This document shows, piece after piece, positions 8,303 to 17,352 of a DNA stretch of 64,000 bases. The DNA comes from Pseudomonadales bacterium. GTDB taxonomy: Bacteria; Pseudomonadota; Gammaproteobacteria; Pseudomonadales; Azotimanducaceae. Each line of letters starts with the position of its first letter. The stretch's first letter is position 1. The translations under genes were made by a program, and so were the position numbers. Under the pieces are notes generated by a model that was not told where the DNA came from, did not search any database, and saw only the letters and a list, made by a program, of their open reading frames with translations. The stretch lies in contig JAHRVQ010000064.1 of the NCBI GenBank assembly GCA_019090615.1, forward strand, positions 37,273 through 101,272, in the 5' to 3' direction.

Positions 8303-9373
8303 TTAGCGCAAGTATTTTGCGACAGCCTCGCAGAACTCGGTGGTGCTGGCTTTGCCCCCCTGATCAGGTGTTAGAGATTTGCCGGCGGCATAAACTTGTT
8401 CCACAGCCGCCACCAGTTGTTTGGCCTGGTTAAGATATCCAAGGTATTCAAGCATCATTGCCGCAGAAAAAATGGTGGCGGTGGGGTTAATAATATCCTG
8501 CCCCATAATGTCGGGTGCGGAACCGTGTGCTGATTCGAAATAGGCATAGTCCTTGCCGTAACAACCACTGGGAGCAAGCCCCAGGCCGCCAATAACGCCA
8601 CCGGCAGCATCAGAGAACAGGTCACCATATAAATTTGGTAGTAAAATCACGTTAAAGGCCTGCGGGTTAACGATGATTTTATGCACCATATCGTCGGCTA
8701 ACAGGGTGTCAAATTTAACGTCGGGATATTCTTTCGCAGTTTCCATAGCGATTTCACGAAAATAGCCATCCGCAACAGGTGAAATATTATGTTTGGTGCC
8801 GCTGGTGACATGGGGTGCTCGACCGCTCTCTGCTGAGCGGGTTAAGGCCAGTTCGCAGGCAAAGCGGGTAATATCCTGGGTACAGGCTTCAGTGATTACC
8901 TTCATGGCGTATTTGCCCTTGCCCATGTCAGCAACCGGTTGACGATGTAAGCGACTGACAAAATTGATTGCGGACAAGTCTTCTAAATCGCCCTCAACCC
9001 CAACGTAGGTATCCTCCATGTTTTCACGGACAATGACCATATCTACGTCCTGCGGGTTTTTTAGCGGGCTGTTGCAGCCTGGGAACCAACGCGCTGGGCG
9101 TACATTGGCATAGGTTTTAAGGCCCCAGCGCAAATATCGCATGGCCCGTCCACTGGTACCATTGGTGGAGCCGAACAGGGTGGCATCGGAATTATCAATG
9201 GCTTCTTTTGCTTCTGGTGGGAATGGGTTTTCCATGGTGCGAATACCGGCTTCGCCCACTGGCGGGCGTAACCAGTCTATATCCAGCTGAAGTTGATTGA
9301 TAAGCTCCACGGTAGGATGAAATGCTTCTGGTGCAGCATCTTCGCCGGGGATGAGGACGACTTTTTTGGTCAT
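8303..9373 (-). CDS. Isocitrate/isopropylmalate dehydrogenase family protein
   Basis: A 356-residue beta-decarboxylating dehydrogenase. It has the family's substrate arginine region (LKTYANVRPAR), VIVRENMEDTYVGVEG, the DDMVHKIIVNP segment and the signature NLYGDLFSDAAGGVIGG followed by LAPSGCYG and FESAHGSAPDIMGQ. These hold the Mg2+ aspartates and the nucleotide-binding loop. The enzyme oxidises and decarboxylates a 2-hydroxy diacid, NAD+ or NADP+ dependent. The start MTKKVVLIPGEDAAPEAFHP differs from LeuB and Icd (the GDGIGPE loop reads GEDAAPE), and no leuCD lies nearby, so a catabolic relative such as a tartrate/malate-type dehydrogenase is likelier than leucine synthesis. Confidence 0.92.
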   Translation of the reverse strand: MTKKVVLIPGEDAAPEAFHPTVELINQLQLDIDWLRPPVGEAGIRTMENPFPPEAKEAIDNSDATLFGSTNGTSGRAMRYLRWGLKTYANVRPARWFPGCNSPLKNPQDVDMVIVRENMEDTYVGVEGDLEDLSAINFVSRLHRQPVADMGKGKYAMKVITEACTQDITRFACELALTRSAESGRAPHVTSGTKHNISPVADGYFREIAMETAKEYPDVKFDTLLADDMVHKIIVNPQAFNVILLPNLYGDLFSDAAGGVIGGLGLAPSGCYGKDYAYFESAHGSAPDIMGQDIINPTATIFSAAMMLEYLGYLNQAKQLVAAVEQVYAAGKSLTPDQGGKASTTEFCEAVAKYLR

Positions 9374-9430
9374 TAATTTATTTCCTTAAAGGTCAGGCTA
9401 ATGGGTCGATATATTGTAGTTGTGATACAC

Positions 9431-9472
9431 GGTGGACCATAAACGGTGGACCATAAACGATAGACCAATGCG
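9431..9472. repeat. 14-bp tandem duplication with a diverged third copy
   Basis: GGTGGACCATAAAC occurs at 9431-9444 and 9445-9458, followed by GATAGACCAATGCG at 9459-9472. It lies 57 bases upstream of the start of the dehydrogenase gene (minus strand) in its promoter region. The rest of the 9374-9661 gap shows nothing clear. Confidence 0.8.
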
Positions 9473-9661
9473 GCAATCCGGTAGGCCAATATGATTGCTG
9501 GTAAATATTCATTCATTTTTATTGATCTTTTAATGTTTTAAGCAAAGATCCTGTCTGGGCTATCATAAAACATATTGCAGCCTGTCCTGGCAAGCCTGTT
9601 AGCTGCAAGCAGGGAAGCGCAATGGGCAATTAATAGTGGACTTTCAAAGCGGCTTATCAAA

Positions 9662-10003
9662 TTAGACGGCTTCGGCGAATTTTGCTTCGATCTGAAAATA
9701 GCCGTTTGCATCAGGGTGTTTGGCAAATACTGCTTTCCAGCCGTCGCCGCCAAAGACGCGTTTATGGCCTGCTTTTCTTGCCGCCATATCCTGCCAGCGA
9801 ATAATCCAGGTAACATTGGCTGAGCCTAAGGGCAATTGCATTTTTTGCTGTCCAGAAATTTCTGGGGTAGCGCCACTATCGATCCAGAAACCGACCACAT
9901 CAAGATGCTTTTTCAAAAAGGGTACTGCCTCATTGACCGCCCATTCACGGTAAAGGCCTAATTTTTCGGGGTTGTAGTGATAATTTCGGATTTCATTGAT
10001 CAT
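9662..10003 (-). CDS. NIPSNAP-family protein
   Basis: A 113-residue ferredoxin-like alpha/beta barrel protein. MINEIRNYHYNPEKLGLYRE, the VVGFWIDSG strand and NVTWIIRWQDMAARKAG fit the NIPSNAP family (dimeric alpha-beta barrel). Family members have no settled reaction in bacteria; they recur next to catabolic flavoenzymes and amidohydrolases, as here. AAGGAG lies 7 bases before the ATG. It is separated from the upstream amidohydrolase gene by a strong terminator, so it probably has its own promoter in the short gap or depends on read-through. Confidence 0.85.
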   Translation of the reverse strand: MINEIRNYHYNPEKLGLYREWAVNEAVPFLKKHLDVVGFWIDSGATPEISGQQKMQLPLGSANVTWIIRWQDMAARKAGHKRVFGGDGWKAVFAKHPDANGYFQIEAKFAEAV

Positions 10004-10060
10004 TTTATCTCCTTGGCATTTATTAGGGTGGGGTAAAACCCCGTAGTCAGGTATAGATAC

Positions 10061-10091
10061 AAAAAAGGCAGCCAGATAAAATCTGGCTGCC
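10061..10091 (-). terminator. Rho-independent terminator after the amidohydrolase gene
   Basis: GGCAGCCAGA at 10067-10076 and TCTGGCTGCC at 10082-10091 form a perfect 10-bp stem with a 5-base loop. On the minus strand it is followed by TTTTTT (complement of the A-run at 10061-10066), 45 bases after the stop of the gene at 10136. On the plus strand a T-run at 10101-10107 would also make it work weakly in that direction. Confidence 0.92.
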
Positions 10092-10135
10092 CTGGTATGG
10101 TTTTTTTACTACTATGTTGTATCGCTAAAACCGAT

Positions 10136-11857
10136 CTAGCCAGCCGCTGTTTGCGCCAATGGTCCACGTAGTAGTTTGCCTGGGTAGTTACCTGTGTGTT
10201 CGCCAGCACGCATTAGAACTTCGCCGTTGACAATTGTTATGCTAATTCCGGCTGCTTTCTGCACTAGTCGCGTCGCGCCAGCAGGCAGGTCGTGTTTCAC
10301 TTCAGGCATTAGCGGTGTTACCTGGTCGGGATTAAAAATTATAATGTCCGCCGCAAGGCCTTCTTTTAACAGGCCACGGTCTTCAAAGCCCCAGGCTTGA
10401 GCCGGTTGTTGGGTCAACATATTTACGGCGGTTTCAAGACTAAGTGCGCCTTCTTCTCGCACCCAGTGAGCCAGCACATGGGTTTGTAACGAAGAGTCCA
10501 TTATCTGTGAAACATGCGCGCCAGAATCCGAGAAAGTAACCACGGAGCGTGGGTGTTTCATCATTTCTAGCACATGATCCTGGTTTTCGTTAAAGAGCGG
10601 TTGACGGAAAAATACCTTTAAATCGTTTTCAAGCGCAACGTCAATAATTACCGCAACAGGATCAATATCTCGTTCGTTGGCAACATCGGCCACTGATTTA
10701 TGCGGTCCCTGGACAGTGTCCATGATCATTAGCCATTCATAGTTCGGTTTGCGCAGTTCGGCGCCTACGGCCTTGCGTTGATTGGGGTTGTCGCCGTTGG
10801 CGGCTTCAATAAGCTGAGCACGGATTGCGGGATCGCGCATCAGGGTTGCCTGTTCTGCTAAGGGTTTTGCGCGCAGTTCTTTCCATATGGGGAAATTATC
10901 GAAAGGCATCCTGGTTTCAAAGGACATGAGTGCATTGAGTGCTCGGCTGTGCACCTGGGCAAACATTTTGCCGCCAGCGTCGGCTACTTCATCGAGCAGG
11001 TCAAAGTAGGGTGGCCAAACCTCGGGGGCGCGTCGTGCACTGAATATGCCCCAGGTCATTGGTACGCCGGTATCTAATACCAGGTCTTTTAATCTGCCCT
11101 GGTATTCTTTTTGGGCATCGGGATTACGCCCGGTATCTTCCGCTGCAATTTCAAATATACCCGCACCCAGTTCGCCCATAACACCGACAAGTTCTCTGAC
11201 TTCGTCCCATTTGGCAACTCGGCTGGCCACTGGCGAACCGTCAGGTTGTTGGTGGTTTCGCGTTCTGGAGGTGGAAAAGCCCATCGCGCCAGCACGAATA
11301 GAATCAGCTAATTCATCTTTCATGGTTTTCATTTCTTCGGTATTGGGTTCTTCGCTAAAGGCCCGTTCGCCCATGGCATAGGTGCGTAATGCTGAATGGC
11401 CTATATAGCCGCTATAGTTGATGCCCTTGGGGAGATTGTCGATATGATCAAGATATTCTGGAAAGGTGGTCCAGGTCCAGTCGATACCTGCTTCCATTGC
11501 TTCAGGTGAAATATCTTCTGCTCGCTCAAGGTTACGCATTACCATTAATTTGTCTTCAGGCGCACAGGGTGCCAGCGTAAAACCGCAATTACCCATCACG
11601 ACGGTTGTGATGCCGTGCCAGACAGAGCAGGTGCCAAGCGGGTCCCAGGAAACCTGCGCATCCATATGGGTATGACCATCAATAAAACCAGGGGAAACAA
11701 TCTGCCCGCTGGCGTCGATAACTTCTTTTGCTTCAGCGTCGCCGAGTGCGCCTATGGATTCTATCTTGCCGTTGTTAATGCCAATATCGGCCGCAAAACG
11801 GTTGGCACCGGTACCATCAATGATGGTGCCGTTTTTAATGATTATATCGTAGGACAT
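10136..11857 (-). CDS. D-aminoacylase-like amidohydrolase (N-acyl-D-amino-acid deacylase family)
   Basis: A 573-residue metal-dependent hydrolase of amidohydrolase family 3. The N-terminal beta-sandwich (IIIKNGTIIDGTGANRFAAD) leads to the metal motif GFIDGHTHMDAQ with H62, H64 and D66, C91 in GNCGF, a later FAQVHSRALNALM and the FSDSGAHVSQIMDS aspartate. Known D-aminoacylases use this Cys/His/Asp zinc site to cleave N-acyl-D-amino acids. Many homologues in catabolic islands have untested substrates, so amide or lactam ring opening is equally possible. AGGAG precedes the ATG. A paralogue lies at 28358-30082; the two differ enough in the middle to suggest separate substrates. Confidence 0.92.
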   Translation of the reverse strand: MSYDIIIKNGTIIDGTGANRFAADIGINNGKIESIGALGDAEAKEVIDASGQIVSPGFIDGHTHMDAQVSWDPLGTCSVWHGITTVVMGNCGFTLAPCAPEDKLMVMRNLERAEDISPEAMEAGIDWTWTTFPEYLDHIDNLPKGINYSGYIGHSALRTYAMGERAFSEEPNTEEMKTMKDELADSIRAGAMGFSTSRTRNHQQPDGSPVASRVAKWDEVRELVGVMGELGAGIFEIAAEDTGRNPDAQKEYQGRLKDLVLDTGVPMTWGIFSARRAPEVWPPYFDLLDEVADAGGKMFAQVHSRALNALMSFETRMPFDNFPIWKELRAKPLAEQATLMRDPAIRAQLIEAANGDNPNQRKAVGAELRKPNYEWLMIMDTVQGPHKSVADVANERDIDPVAVIIDVALENDLKVFFRQPLFNENQDHVLEMMKHPRSVVTFSDSGAHVSQIMDSSLQTHVLAHWVREEGALSLETAVNMLTQQPAQAWGFEDRGLLKEGLAADIIIFNPDQVTPLMPEVKHDLPAGATRLVQKAAGISITIVNGEVLMRAGEHTGNYPGKLLRGPLAQTAAG

Positions 11858-11919
11858 TTTTTTCTCCTGATTCTGCTTAACCTTCCAGGGTTTAAAGCGT
11901 ATCGCTCATTAGCAGTCAT

Positions 11920-12088
11920 AGTTAGAAGTTATAGTTAGAAGTTATAGTGCGTAGGCATTATTTATATAAGCTTTTCAGGTATGCATGTACGCATACTATC
12001 TATTGCATACTATCTATTGCATACCGTTTATTGCATACCGTCTATTGCATCGAATTTGTTGCATCGAATCTTTTGAATCGAATGTATT
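11920..12088. repeat. 13-bp duplication and a seven-unit 14-bp tandem array
   Basis: AGTTAGAAGTTAT occurs twice at 11920-11945. From 11991 to 12088 seven 14-bp units follow without gaps: GCATACTATCTATT twice, GCATACCGTTTATT, GCATACCGTCTATT, GCATCGAATTTGTT, GCATCGAATCTTTT and GAATCGAATGTATT. The stepwise drift along the array is the pattern expected from repeated slippage. The whole 11858-12222 gap is gene-free and holds the amidohydrolase promoter region. Confidence 0.92.
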
Positions 12089-12155
12089 GTATCGATTTTT
12101 AATATTTAACTGCCGCTTATATTGGTTTACCTAATTGTTGAATACAAGCGCAGAA

Positions 12156-12191
12156 TGCCCAGCTGCGTATTGATCTTGTGTCAGCTGGGCA
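12156..12191 (-). terminator. Hairpin after the LLM gene, probable terminator
   Basis: TGCCCAGCTG at 12156-12165 and CAGCTGGGCA at 12182-12191 form a perfect 10-bp stem, 32 bases past the stop of the minus-strand LLM gene. There is no T-run, so termination strength is uncertain. Confidence 0.55.
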
Positions 12192-12222
12192 AGCTTGGGC
12201 AATGATTTGATCTAGCTGTCTG

Positions 12223-13134
12223 CTAGAGTTCGCTGGCGAGGAATTCAACCGTGGTATCGTGATCGCCGACACCCAGGATCGCACAGTTTAAATCGGTTAC
12301 GCCGATATCGCGTAGACGCTGGATGTATTTTCGCAGCTCGGTTTCATCGCCAATATTGGCAACCCCGGAAGGCCCAGCTACGCCTTCCTTGTCCAGCATG
12401 GAGCGATAAGAGTCGAGTTGACCATACATTTTCATGCCCTTTTCGATTCTTGTGATGGAGGCTTCTTTATCACCCGCTGGGATAATCGCGGTGGGTACAC
12501 CGGCCACAATTCTCGGTTCGGGTCGGCCTGCATCGGCAGCGGCTTTACGGATCTTGGGAATAATATGGTCTTCAAGGGTTTTTAGTCCGGTCATCCAGGT
12601 GATGGTGCCGTCGGCCATGGTGGCGGCAAGTTTGATCATTACATCGCCCAGCGCAGCCACAAGTACTGGTACCGGTTTAGAATCGGTGACTGTGATTCTG
12701 CCGCGGGCAGTATATTGATCGCCAGAGAAATTAACTTTTTCGTTTTTTGCAGCAGGATTTAAAATCGATAGATATTCACGCATATGTTTGGCGGGTTTGT
12801 CATAAGACATACCAAGCATACCTTCAATGATAGGCCGGTGTGAAAGCCCAATGCCCAAGTGGAAACGGCCATTAGAAGCAGCGTTAGTGGTCGCTGCCTG
12901 TTGCGCCATAGTGAGCGGGTGTCGTGGATAGCTTGGCACTACCGCGGTGCCTAGCTGGATGGTCTTGGTTTGCTGGCCAACAACAGCCAAAGCCGTCATG
13001 GCATCCAGACCAAACATATTAGCCATCCAGAAACAATCGAAGCCATGTGCTTCCATTTGCTGAGCGCGTTCTACCAGCCCTGCAAAGGTGGTTTCTGGGC
13101 CAGAAGCAGCGCCTGAATTAATCCCTATTTTCAT
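12223..13134 (-). CDS. LLM-class flavin/F420-dependent oxidoreductase
   Basis: A 303-residue luciferase-like protein. MKIGINSGAASGPETTFAGL, FDCFWMANMFGLDAMTALAV and IQLGTAVVPSYPRHPLTMAQ followed by GRFHLGIGLSHRPIIEGMLG mark the F420-type branch related to the MSMEG-type LLM oxidoreductases. The loop after strand 2 reads WMANMFG in place of the usual WxxEH, so the substrate pocket differs from that of the other LLM genes here. AAGGTGA lies 7 bases before the ATG. It is the third gene of a minus-strand series and is followed by a hairpin. Confidence 0.9.
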   Translation of the reverse strand: MKIGINSGAASGPETTFAGLVERAQQMEAHGFDCFWMANMFGLDAMTALAVVGQQTKTIQLGTAVVPSYPRHPLTMAQQAATTNAASNGRFHLGIGLSHRPIIEGMLGMSYDKPAKHMREYLSILNPAAKNEKVNFSGDQYTARGRITVTDSKPVPVLVAALGDVMIKLAATMADGTITWMTGLKTLEDHIIPKIRKAAADAGRPEPRIVAGVPTAIIPAGDKEASITRIEKGMKMYGQLDSYRSMLDKEGVAGPSGVANIGDETELRKYIQRLRDIGVTDLNCAILGVGDHDTTVEFLASEL

Positions 13135-13240
13135 CTTCGTTCACCTTATGTGATTTAGTGTGATTGCTTAATGTGACGCTGTCCAACGTGTGCCTAATGT
13201 TGTTTTATTGATCGTCTGTTTAATTCTACTGGTGTGAGTT

Positions 13241-14155
13241 CTAGCGAAACTCCGGCATGACTTCTTCTGCGATGAGGCGAATATTTTCGTCCATATAATG
13301 CTCGGGGCAAGCTGACGTCAGCATGAATAATTTGCTACCAGCATCAATATATTCGCGTAGTCGTTGTCGACAATCTTCTGGTGTACCTATTAATGTGTAT
13401 TTGGAGACCAGACTTTCGAAGTTCTGAGCGTAGGTTTTACCCAGTTGAATAGCTGCCATTTCTTTGGCCTTATCACGATCTTTATGTACACAGGTAAAGA
13501 TAAAAACACCCTGGTGAAAATTATCCATTGGGAGTTGTTTTTCGGCACGTATTTCGCTAATCGTGGTGAGACTTTCTCGTAGCATATCGGGGGTGTACAT
13601 ATAGGGTAACCAACCATCGCCGTGTATTGCGGCGCGGCGCATGGCGGCTTTTTGTCTGCCTGCAACCCATATAGGTGGGCCAGGTTGCTGGATCGGGCGA
13701 GGATTAATGCCAACGCCGTTTAAAGTATTAAATTTGCCTTCAAAAGTGACGCTCTCCTGAGTCCATAACTGGCGGATGACTTGCAGTGCTTCGGTAGCCC
13801 TGGCACCGCGTTCGGTTACCGGTACGCCGCAGGCTTCAAATTCTTTAGGGTTTTCGCCACCAACGCCAACGCCAAATAAATATCGGCCGCCTGAGGCATT
13901 ATCCAGTGCAGCGCCCATTTTTGCTGCCAGCGCAGCAGGATAAAGTGGTAGTAGTACAATTGCACTCATCAACTTGATCTTTTCAGTCGCGCCTGCGGCA
14001 ACACTCAAGGTGATATAAGTATTACCAATTGGGCCGTGAAAACTGACGTGTTCGCCCGCGCTAAGTACGTCAAAACCAAGCTCTTCGATATACCGGGCAG
14101 ATGCAGCGACGTCAGTTAATGACCTGATTCCAGTGCCAAATTGAATGTCAGTCAT
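13241..14155 (-). CDS. LLM-class flavin/F420-dependent oxidoreductase
   Basis: A 304-residue luciferase-like TIM barrel. LGFDVLSAGEHVSFHGPIGN, IKLMSAIVLLPLYPAALAAK, GRYLFGVGVGGENPKEFEAC and PPIWVAGRQKAAMRRAAIHG are the conserved blocks of the same branch as the 7336-8199 gene. The C-terminal YTLIGTPEDCRQRLREYIDA is the usual GTPE motif. Reaction and substrate are unknown; cofactor is FMN or F420. AAAGGATCC precedes the ATG. The spacing of 107 bases to the next LLM gene leaves room for its own promoter. Confidence 0.92.
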   Translation of the reverse strand: MTDIQFGTGIRSLTDVAASARYIEELGFDVLSAGEHVSFHGPIGNTYITLSVAAGATEKIKLMSAIVLLPLYPAALAAKMGAALDNASGGRYLFGVGVGGENPKEFEACGVPVTERGARATEALQVIRQLWTQESVTFEGKFNTLNGVGINPRPIQQPGPPIWVAGRQKAAMRRAAIHGDGWLPYMYTPDMLRESLTTISEIRAEKQLPMDNFHQGVFIFTCVHKDRDKAKEMAAIQLGKTYAQNFESLVSKYTLIGTPEDCRQRLREYIDAGSKLFMLTSACPEHYMDENIRLIAEEVMPEFR

Positions 14156-14456
14156 AGTGGATCCTTTTGTTATTACTTGATTGGTCTTATACGGTGTTAA
14201 ATGTTAGTCAGCTAATTGGTGATATTTGTTAGTTGTATATATTTCTACAACATATTTGGTATGGGTAATTAAATCGAAGCGATGTAATACCGGTGCTTCT
14301 GGATCGTTTTTATTTAATGACAATTTCCCAATCGATTTATCACTCAATCTATGCTGAAAATCAGCTACGGCCTAACCATACCATCACCACGGGATAAATA
14401 TCAGGCCGTGGTAGCTGAGTCGCAGAATTGGCTGCTTAGGTCGAGTTGATATGATA

Positions 14457-14493
14457 ATGGCACAGGGAATACAAGTTGAACCCGCTGTGCCAT
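14457..14493 (-). terminator. Hairpin after the MFE-2-like SDR gene
   Basis: ATGGCACAG at 14457-14465 pairs with CTGTGCCAT at 14485-14493, 35 bases past the stop of the minus-strand SDR gene at 14528. No T-run follows. The rest of the 14156-14527 gap is AT-rich and without genes; it must hold the promoter of the LLM gene starting at 14155. Confidence 0.5.
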
Positions 14494-14527
14494 ATAGTGG
14501 TGCATTTTAGTGGTGCGATCAATTGCG

Positions 14528-15427
14528 CTATTTGCGTGGTAATTTACTCAGCACATTCTTCATTGAGGTGCCAACATCGGTTACAACCTTGGCGTTGGAC
14601 ATGTCGCTGATATTTTCCCAGGCCGCAGAGACATCATCAGCTGAGGCGTCAGGGCCGATGTAGACAGGTTCTGCTTCGATATATTGCACCCGTGTATAAG
14701 CGCCTGCGCCGGCTGAAATGATTTCGCCTGTAGGTGCATCGTCACTACAAAGAAATACAACTGCCGAGCTGACAAGTTCTGGTTTACAGGACTCTGCAAC
14801 ACCTGGGGCCATTAAGTCTTTAGTCATGCGGGAAAATGCCATGGGTGCAATGGTATTTACTTTGACGTTATATTTTCGGCCTTCAAGTCGAAGTGCATTC
14901 ATTAAGCCGACTGCGCCAAGTTTCGCTGCGGAGTAGTTTGACTGGCCAAAGTTGCCATATAAACCGGCCGCAGACGTGGTCATTACAATGCGACCAAAGT
15001 TTTGGCTGATCATTTGATCCCATACAGCCTTGCTGCATATAATTGACCCATTCAGGTGTACGTCGACAACGGCGTTAAAGTCATCAAGGCTAACCTTGGT
15101 AAAGGTTTTGTCACGCAGTATGCCTGCGTTGTTGATCAAAATATCGATTCGGCCCCAACGATCCACCGTGTCTTTAACCATCTGTTGGACCGCTGCTGCA
15201 TCGGAAACGCTGGCTGGATTGGCCATTGCTTCGCCGCCATTGGCTTCAATTTCTGCCACAACCTTGTCTGCCGGTGAGGCGGAGGCCCCTTGGCCATCGA
15301 CCGATCCGCCGAAATCATTGACGACAACTTTGGCTCCGCGGGACGCCAGTTCAAGTGCGTGGCTTCGACCCAGGCCGTTGCCTGCGCCGGTTACAATTGC
15401 TACTTTACCTTCGAAACTAATACTCAT
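14528..15427 (-). CDS. SDR like the (3R)-hydroxyacyl-CoA dehydrogenase domain of MFE-2 / 17-beta-HSD4
   Basis: A 299-residue short-chain dehydrogenase. It has TGAGNGLG (13-20), the NAD-selective VVVNDFGGSVDG (D38), NNAG (99-102), N126, S152, Y165 and K169. The long VNDFGGSVDGQG insertion after strand 2 and the C-terminal extension past residue 250 (VYIGPDASADDVSAAWENIS) are hallmarks of the dehydrogenase domain of peroxisomal multifunctional enzyme 2, which oxidises (3R)-hydroxyacyl-CoA, including branched and steroid side-chain substrates. Here the domain stands alone, without hydratase or SCP-2. AGAGGTGA precedes the ATG. Confidence 0.93.
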   Translation of the reverse strand: MSISFEGKVAIVTGAGNGLGRSHALELASRGAKVVVNDFGGSVDGQGASASPADKVVAEIEANGGEAMANPASVSDAAAVQQMVKDTVDRWGRIDILINNAGILRDKTFTKVSLDDFNAVVDVHLNGSIICSKAVWDQMISQNFGRIVMTTSAAGLYGNFGQSNYSAAKLGAVGLMNALRLEGRKYNVKVNTIAPMAFSRMTKDLMAPGVAESCKPELVSSAVVFLCSDDAPTGEIISAGAGAYTRVQYIEAEPVYIGPDASADDVSAAWENISDMSNAKVVTDVGTSMKNVLSKLPRK

Positions 15428-15912
15428 ATGTTCACCTCTTTAGGTTGTGGAAATTCAGACTAAGCAGCATGTTTGTTGCAGTGATGACGTTAGGCACCGC
15501 TGGATGCAGAACTTAATCGGGTATCCCGCTCGTTATTTTATGCTTGCCGAGCAAAATAATACCGAGATTAGATGCAAATTGACATTTGTCAGAACAAATA
15601 AATGACCTATGCCTGAACGAATAAATATGCCTGTTTTGTTTGTAGTAAGTGAAGCGCCGAGAGTCGGCAGATAATTAAGGCAGTACCCTGGAGAGACTTC
15701 GTTGGGCTGCTCTGTTGACAGTGTTGATTTTAGATGTTTTATTTGTCGCAACCTCGCGGGATGGACGTCGCGGATTTCTATCGTTACGACTAAAGATGTT
15801 TTATTGTACGGCCTTGTTTTTTACGTTGTGATTCGATTAGGTCTGACAAATTACATTTATTTCAGGCAGGTCATACCGTGAGGCGTTATAAAAATAAATC
15901 TTTGGAGTAAAG
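15428..15912. other. Divergent promoter region between SDR and MFS genes
   Basis: No gene is supported in this 485-base gap. The 10-mer TCTGACAAAT occurs at 15842-15851 on the plus strand, 62 bases before the MFS start, and again on the minus strand at 15584-15593, about 157 bases before the SDR start. Such facing copies could be sites of a shared regulator, but the match is short. The frame at 15533-15751 (minus) shows no protein family features. Confidence 0.3.
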
Positions 15913-17256
15913 ATGAGTCAAGTTGAGTCGCCCCAAAAACCGGATAAAGCATCTGCTGAGCCGGAATCCGAATCGGTTGGAACGGATAAAATACCTTTAT
16001 TTGATTATCGCCGGAGTGGCTATAAAACCTATGTGATGGTCGTATTAACGCTGGTTTATGCGTTTAATTATATAGATCGTCAGATTCTGGTTATTCTGCA
16101 GGAGCCGATCAAGGCAGAGCTTGGTCTATCAGATACGCAATTGGGTTTATTGACAGGTTTTGCTTTTGCTATTTTTTATGTGGTTTGTGGTATCCCTGTG
16201 GCACGCTGGGCCGAAAGTTCTTCGCGACGAAATATTATTACCATTGCTATTACTATCTGGAGTGGTATGACCGCGATATCGGGCTTGGCGCAAAATTACA
16301 CCCAGCTTTTACTAGCGCGAATTGGCGTGGGCATTGGTGAATCTGGCGGCAGTCCGCCAGCGCACTCTATGATCTCCGACATGTATCCGCCGGAGCAGCG
16401 CGCAACTGCGTTAGCATTTTATTCTACGGGGGTAAATGTTGGGGTGCTCATAGGGTTTTTGTTAGGCGCCTGGATACAGGCTGTTTTTGGTTGGCGAATG
16501 GCATTTTTAGCGGTTGGGTTACCAGGTATTGCGGTTGCGTTATTGCTGCGATTTACCGTTGTTGAGCCAAAGCGGGGTATGTCTGAGGATATTGTTGATA
16601 CTGGGGATGCGCCGAGTATCAAAGCAACGATGAAGCACCTGTGGGGCAAACTTACCTTTGTACATCTTTCTTTGGCCTGTGGTTTGCAGGCATTTACCGG
16701 CTACGGTGCAGGTACCTGGACACCTTCGTTTTTCATTCGCTCACACGATATGTCGGTCGCCGAAATAGGTACCTGGATGGCATTTGTGCAAGGTGGCTCT
16801 GGCATTGTAGGTACTATATTTGGAGGCATTCTGGCAGACCGTATGGGGAGGAAGAATAGGCGTTGGTATCTGTTAGTGCCCTGTATCGCAGGTCTGATTG
16901 CCATGCCGATGATGATATCTGTGTATATGATACCGAATCCGCAGCAGGCATTGATTGTCAAAATTTTCCCGACGCTTTTATATTATACTTATATAGGCGC
17001 GAGTCTGGCAGCGGCCCATAGCCTGGTAGGGTTGCGTATGCGTGCCCTGACATCGGCAATATTGCTGTTTATGCTGAATATCATCGGTATGGGTTTAGGT
17101 CCTCTGGGTATTGGTATGTTAAGTGATCTGCTAGAGCCAAGTTATGGTATTGATTCGTTGCGCTACTCGCTGATTATATTGGGTACGATTGCGCCGCTCT
17201 GGGCAGGGTTCCATTTTTGGCGTGCTTCGGTGCATATCGAGCGAGAAGCGTTGTAG
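15913..17256 (+). CDS. MFS transporter, spinster-like
   Basis: A 447-residue inner-membrane carrier with twelve predicted membrane segments after a polar 40-residue N-terminus. FNYIDRQILVILQEPIKAEL, LGLLTGFAFAIFYVVCGIP and RIGVGIGESGGSPPAHSMIS are typical of the spinster branch, common in sphingomonad and gammaproteobacterial catabolic clusters. ILADRMGRKNRRWY is the second-half copy of the MFS loop motif. It would import an organic acid or sterol-like substrate; the true cargo is unknown. TTGGAGTAAAG precedes the ATG. The gene stands alone and ends in a strong terminator. Confidence 0.94.
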   Translation: MSQVESPQKPDKASAEPESESVGTDKIPLFDYRRSGYKTYVMVVLTLVYAFNYIDRQILVILQEPIKAELGLSDTQLGLLTGFAFAIFYVVCGIPVARWAESSSRRNIITIAITIWSGMTAISGLAQNYTQLLLARIGVGIGESGGSPPAHSMISDMYPPEQRATALAFYSTGVNVGVLIGFLLGAWIQAVFGWRMAFLAVGLPGIAVALLLRFTVVEPKRGMSEDIVDTGDAPSIKATMKHLWGKLTFVHLSLACGLQAFTGYGAGTWTPSFFIRSHDMSVAEIGTWMAFVQGGSGIVGTIFGGILADRMGRKNRRWYLLVPCIAGLIAMPMMISVYMIPNPQQALIVKIFPTLLYYTYIGASLAAAHSLVGLRMRALTSAILLFMLNIIGMGLGPLGIGMLSDLLEPSYGIDSLRYSLIILGTIAPLWAGFHFWRASVHIEREAL

Positions 17257-17314
17257 CCTGGTTTCGCTGAAAGTTTTTAGCTAATTTGCCGAGACTGGAT
17301 TAGGAAACGGCGTC

Positions 17315-17352
17315 GCAAAAACCCGCACTCGGCAACGAGTGCGGGTTTTTGC
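17315..17352. terminator. Strong rho-independent terminator after the MFS gene
   Basis: GCAAAAACCCGCACTCG at 17315-17331 pairs perfectly over 17 bp with 17336-17352, around a GCAA tetraloop. The A-run and T-run within the stem make it work on either strand. It ends the MFS transcript 59 bases past its stop. Confidence 0.95.

Noticed and set aside
14581..15443. Several frames on both strands over the MFE-2-like SDR gene
   Set aside because: All are shadows of one well-supported SDR; their sequences are rich in Ser, Pro and Arg as expected of antisense frames.
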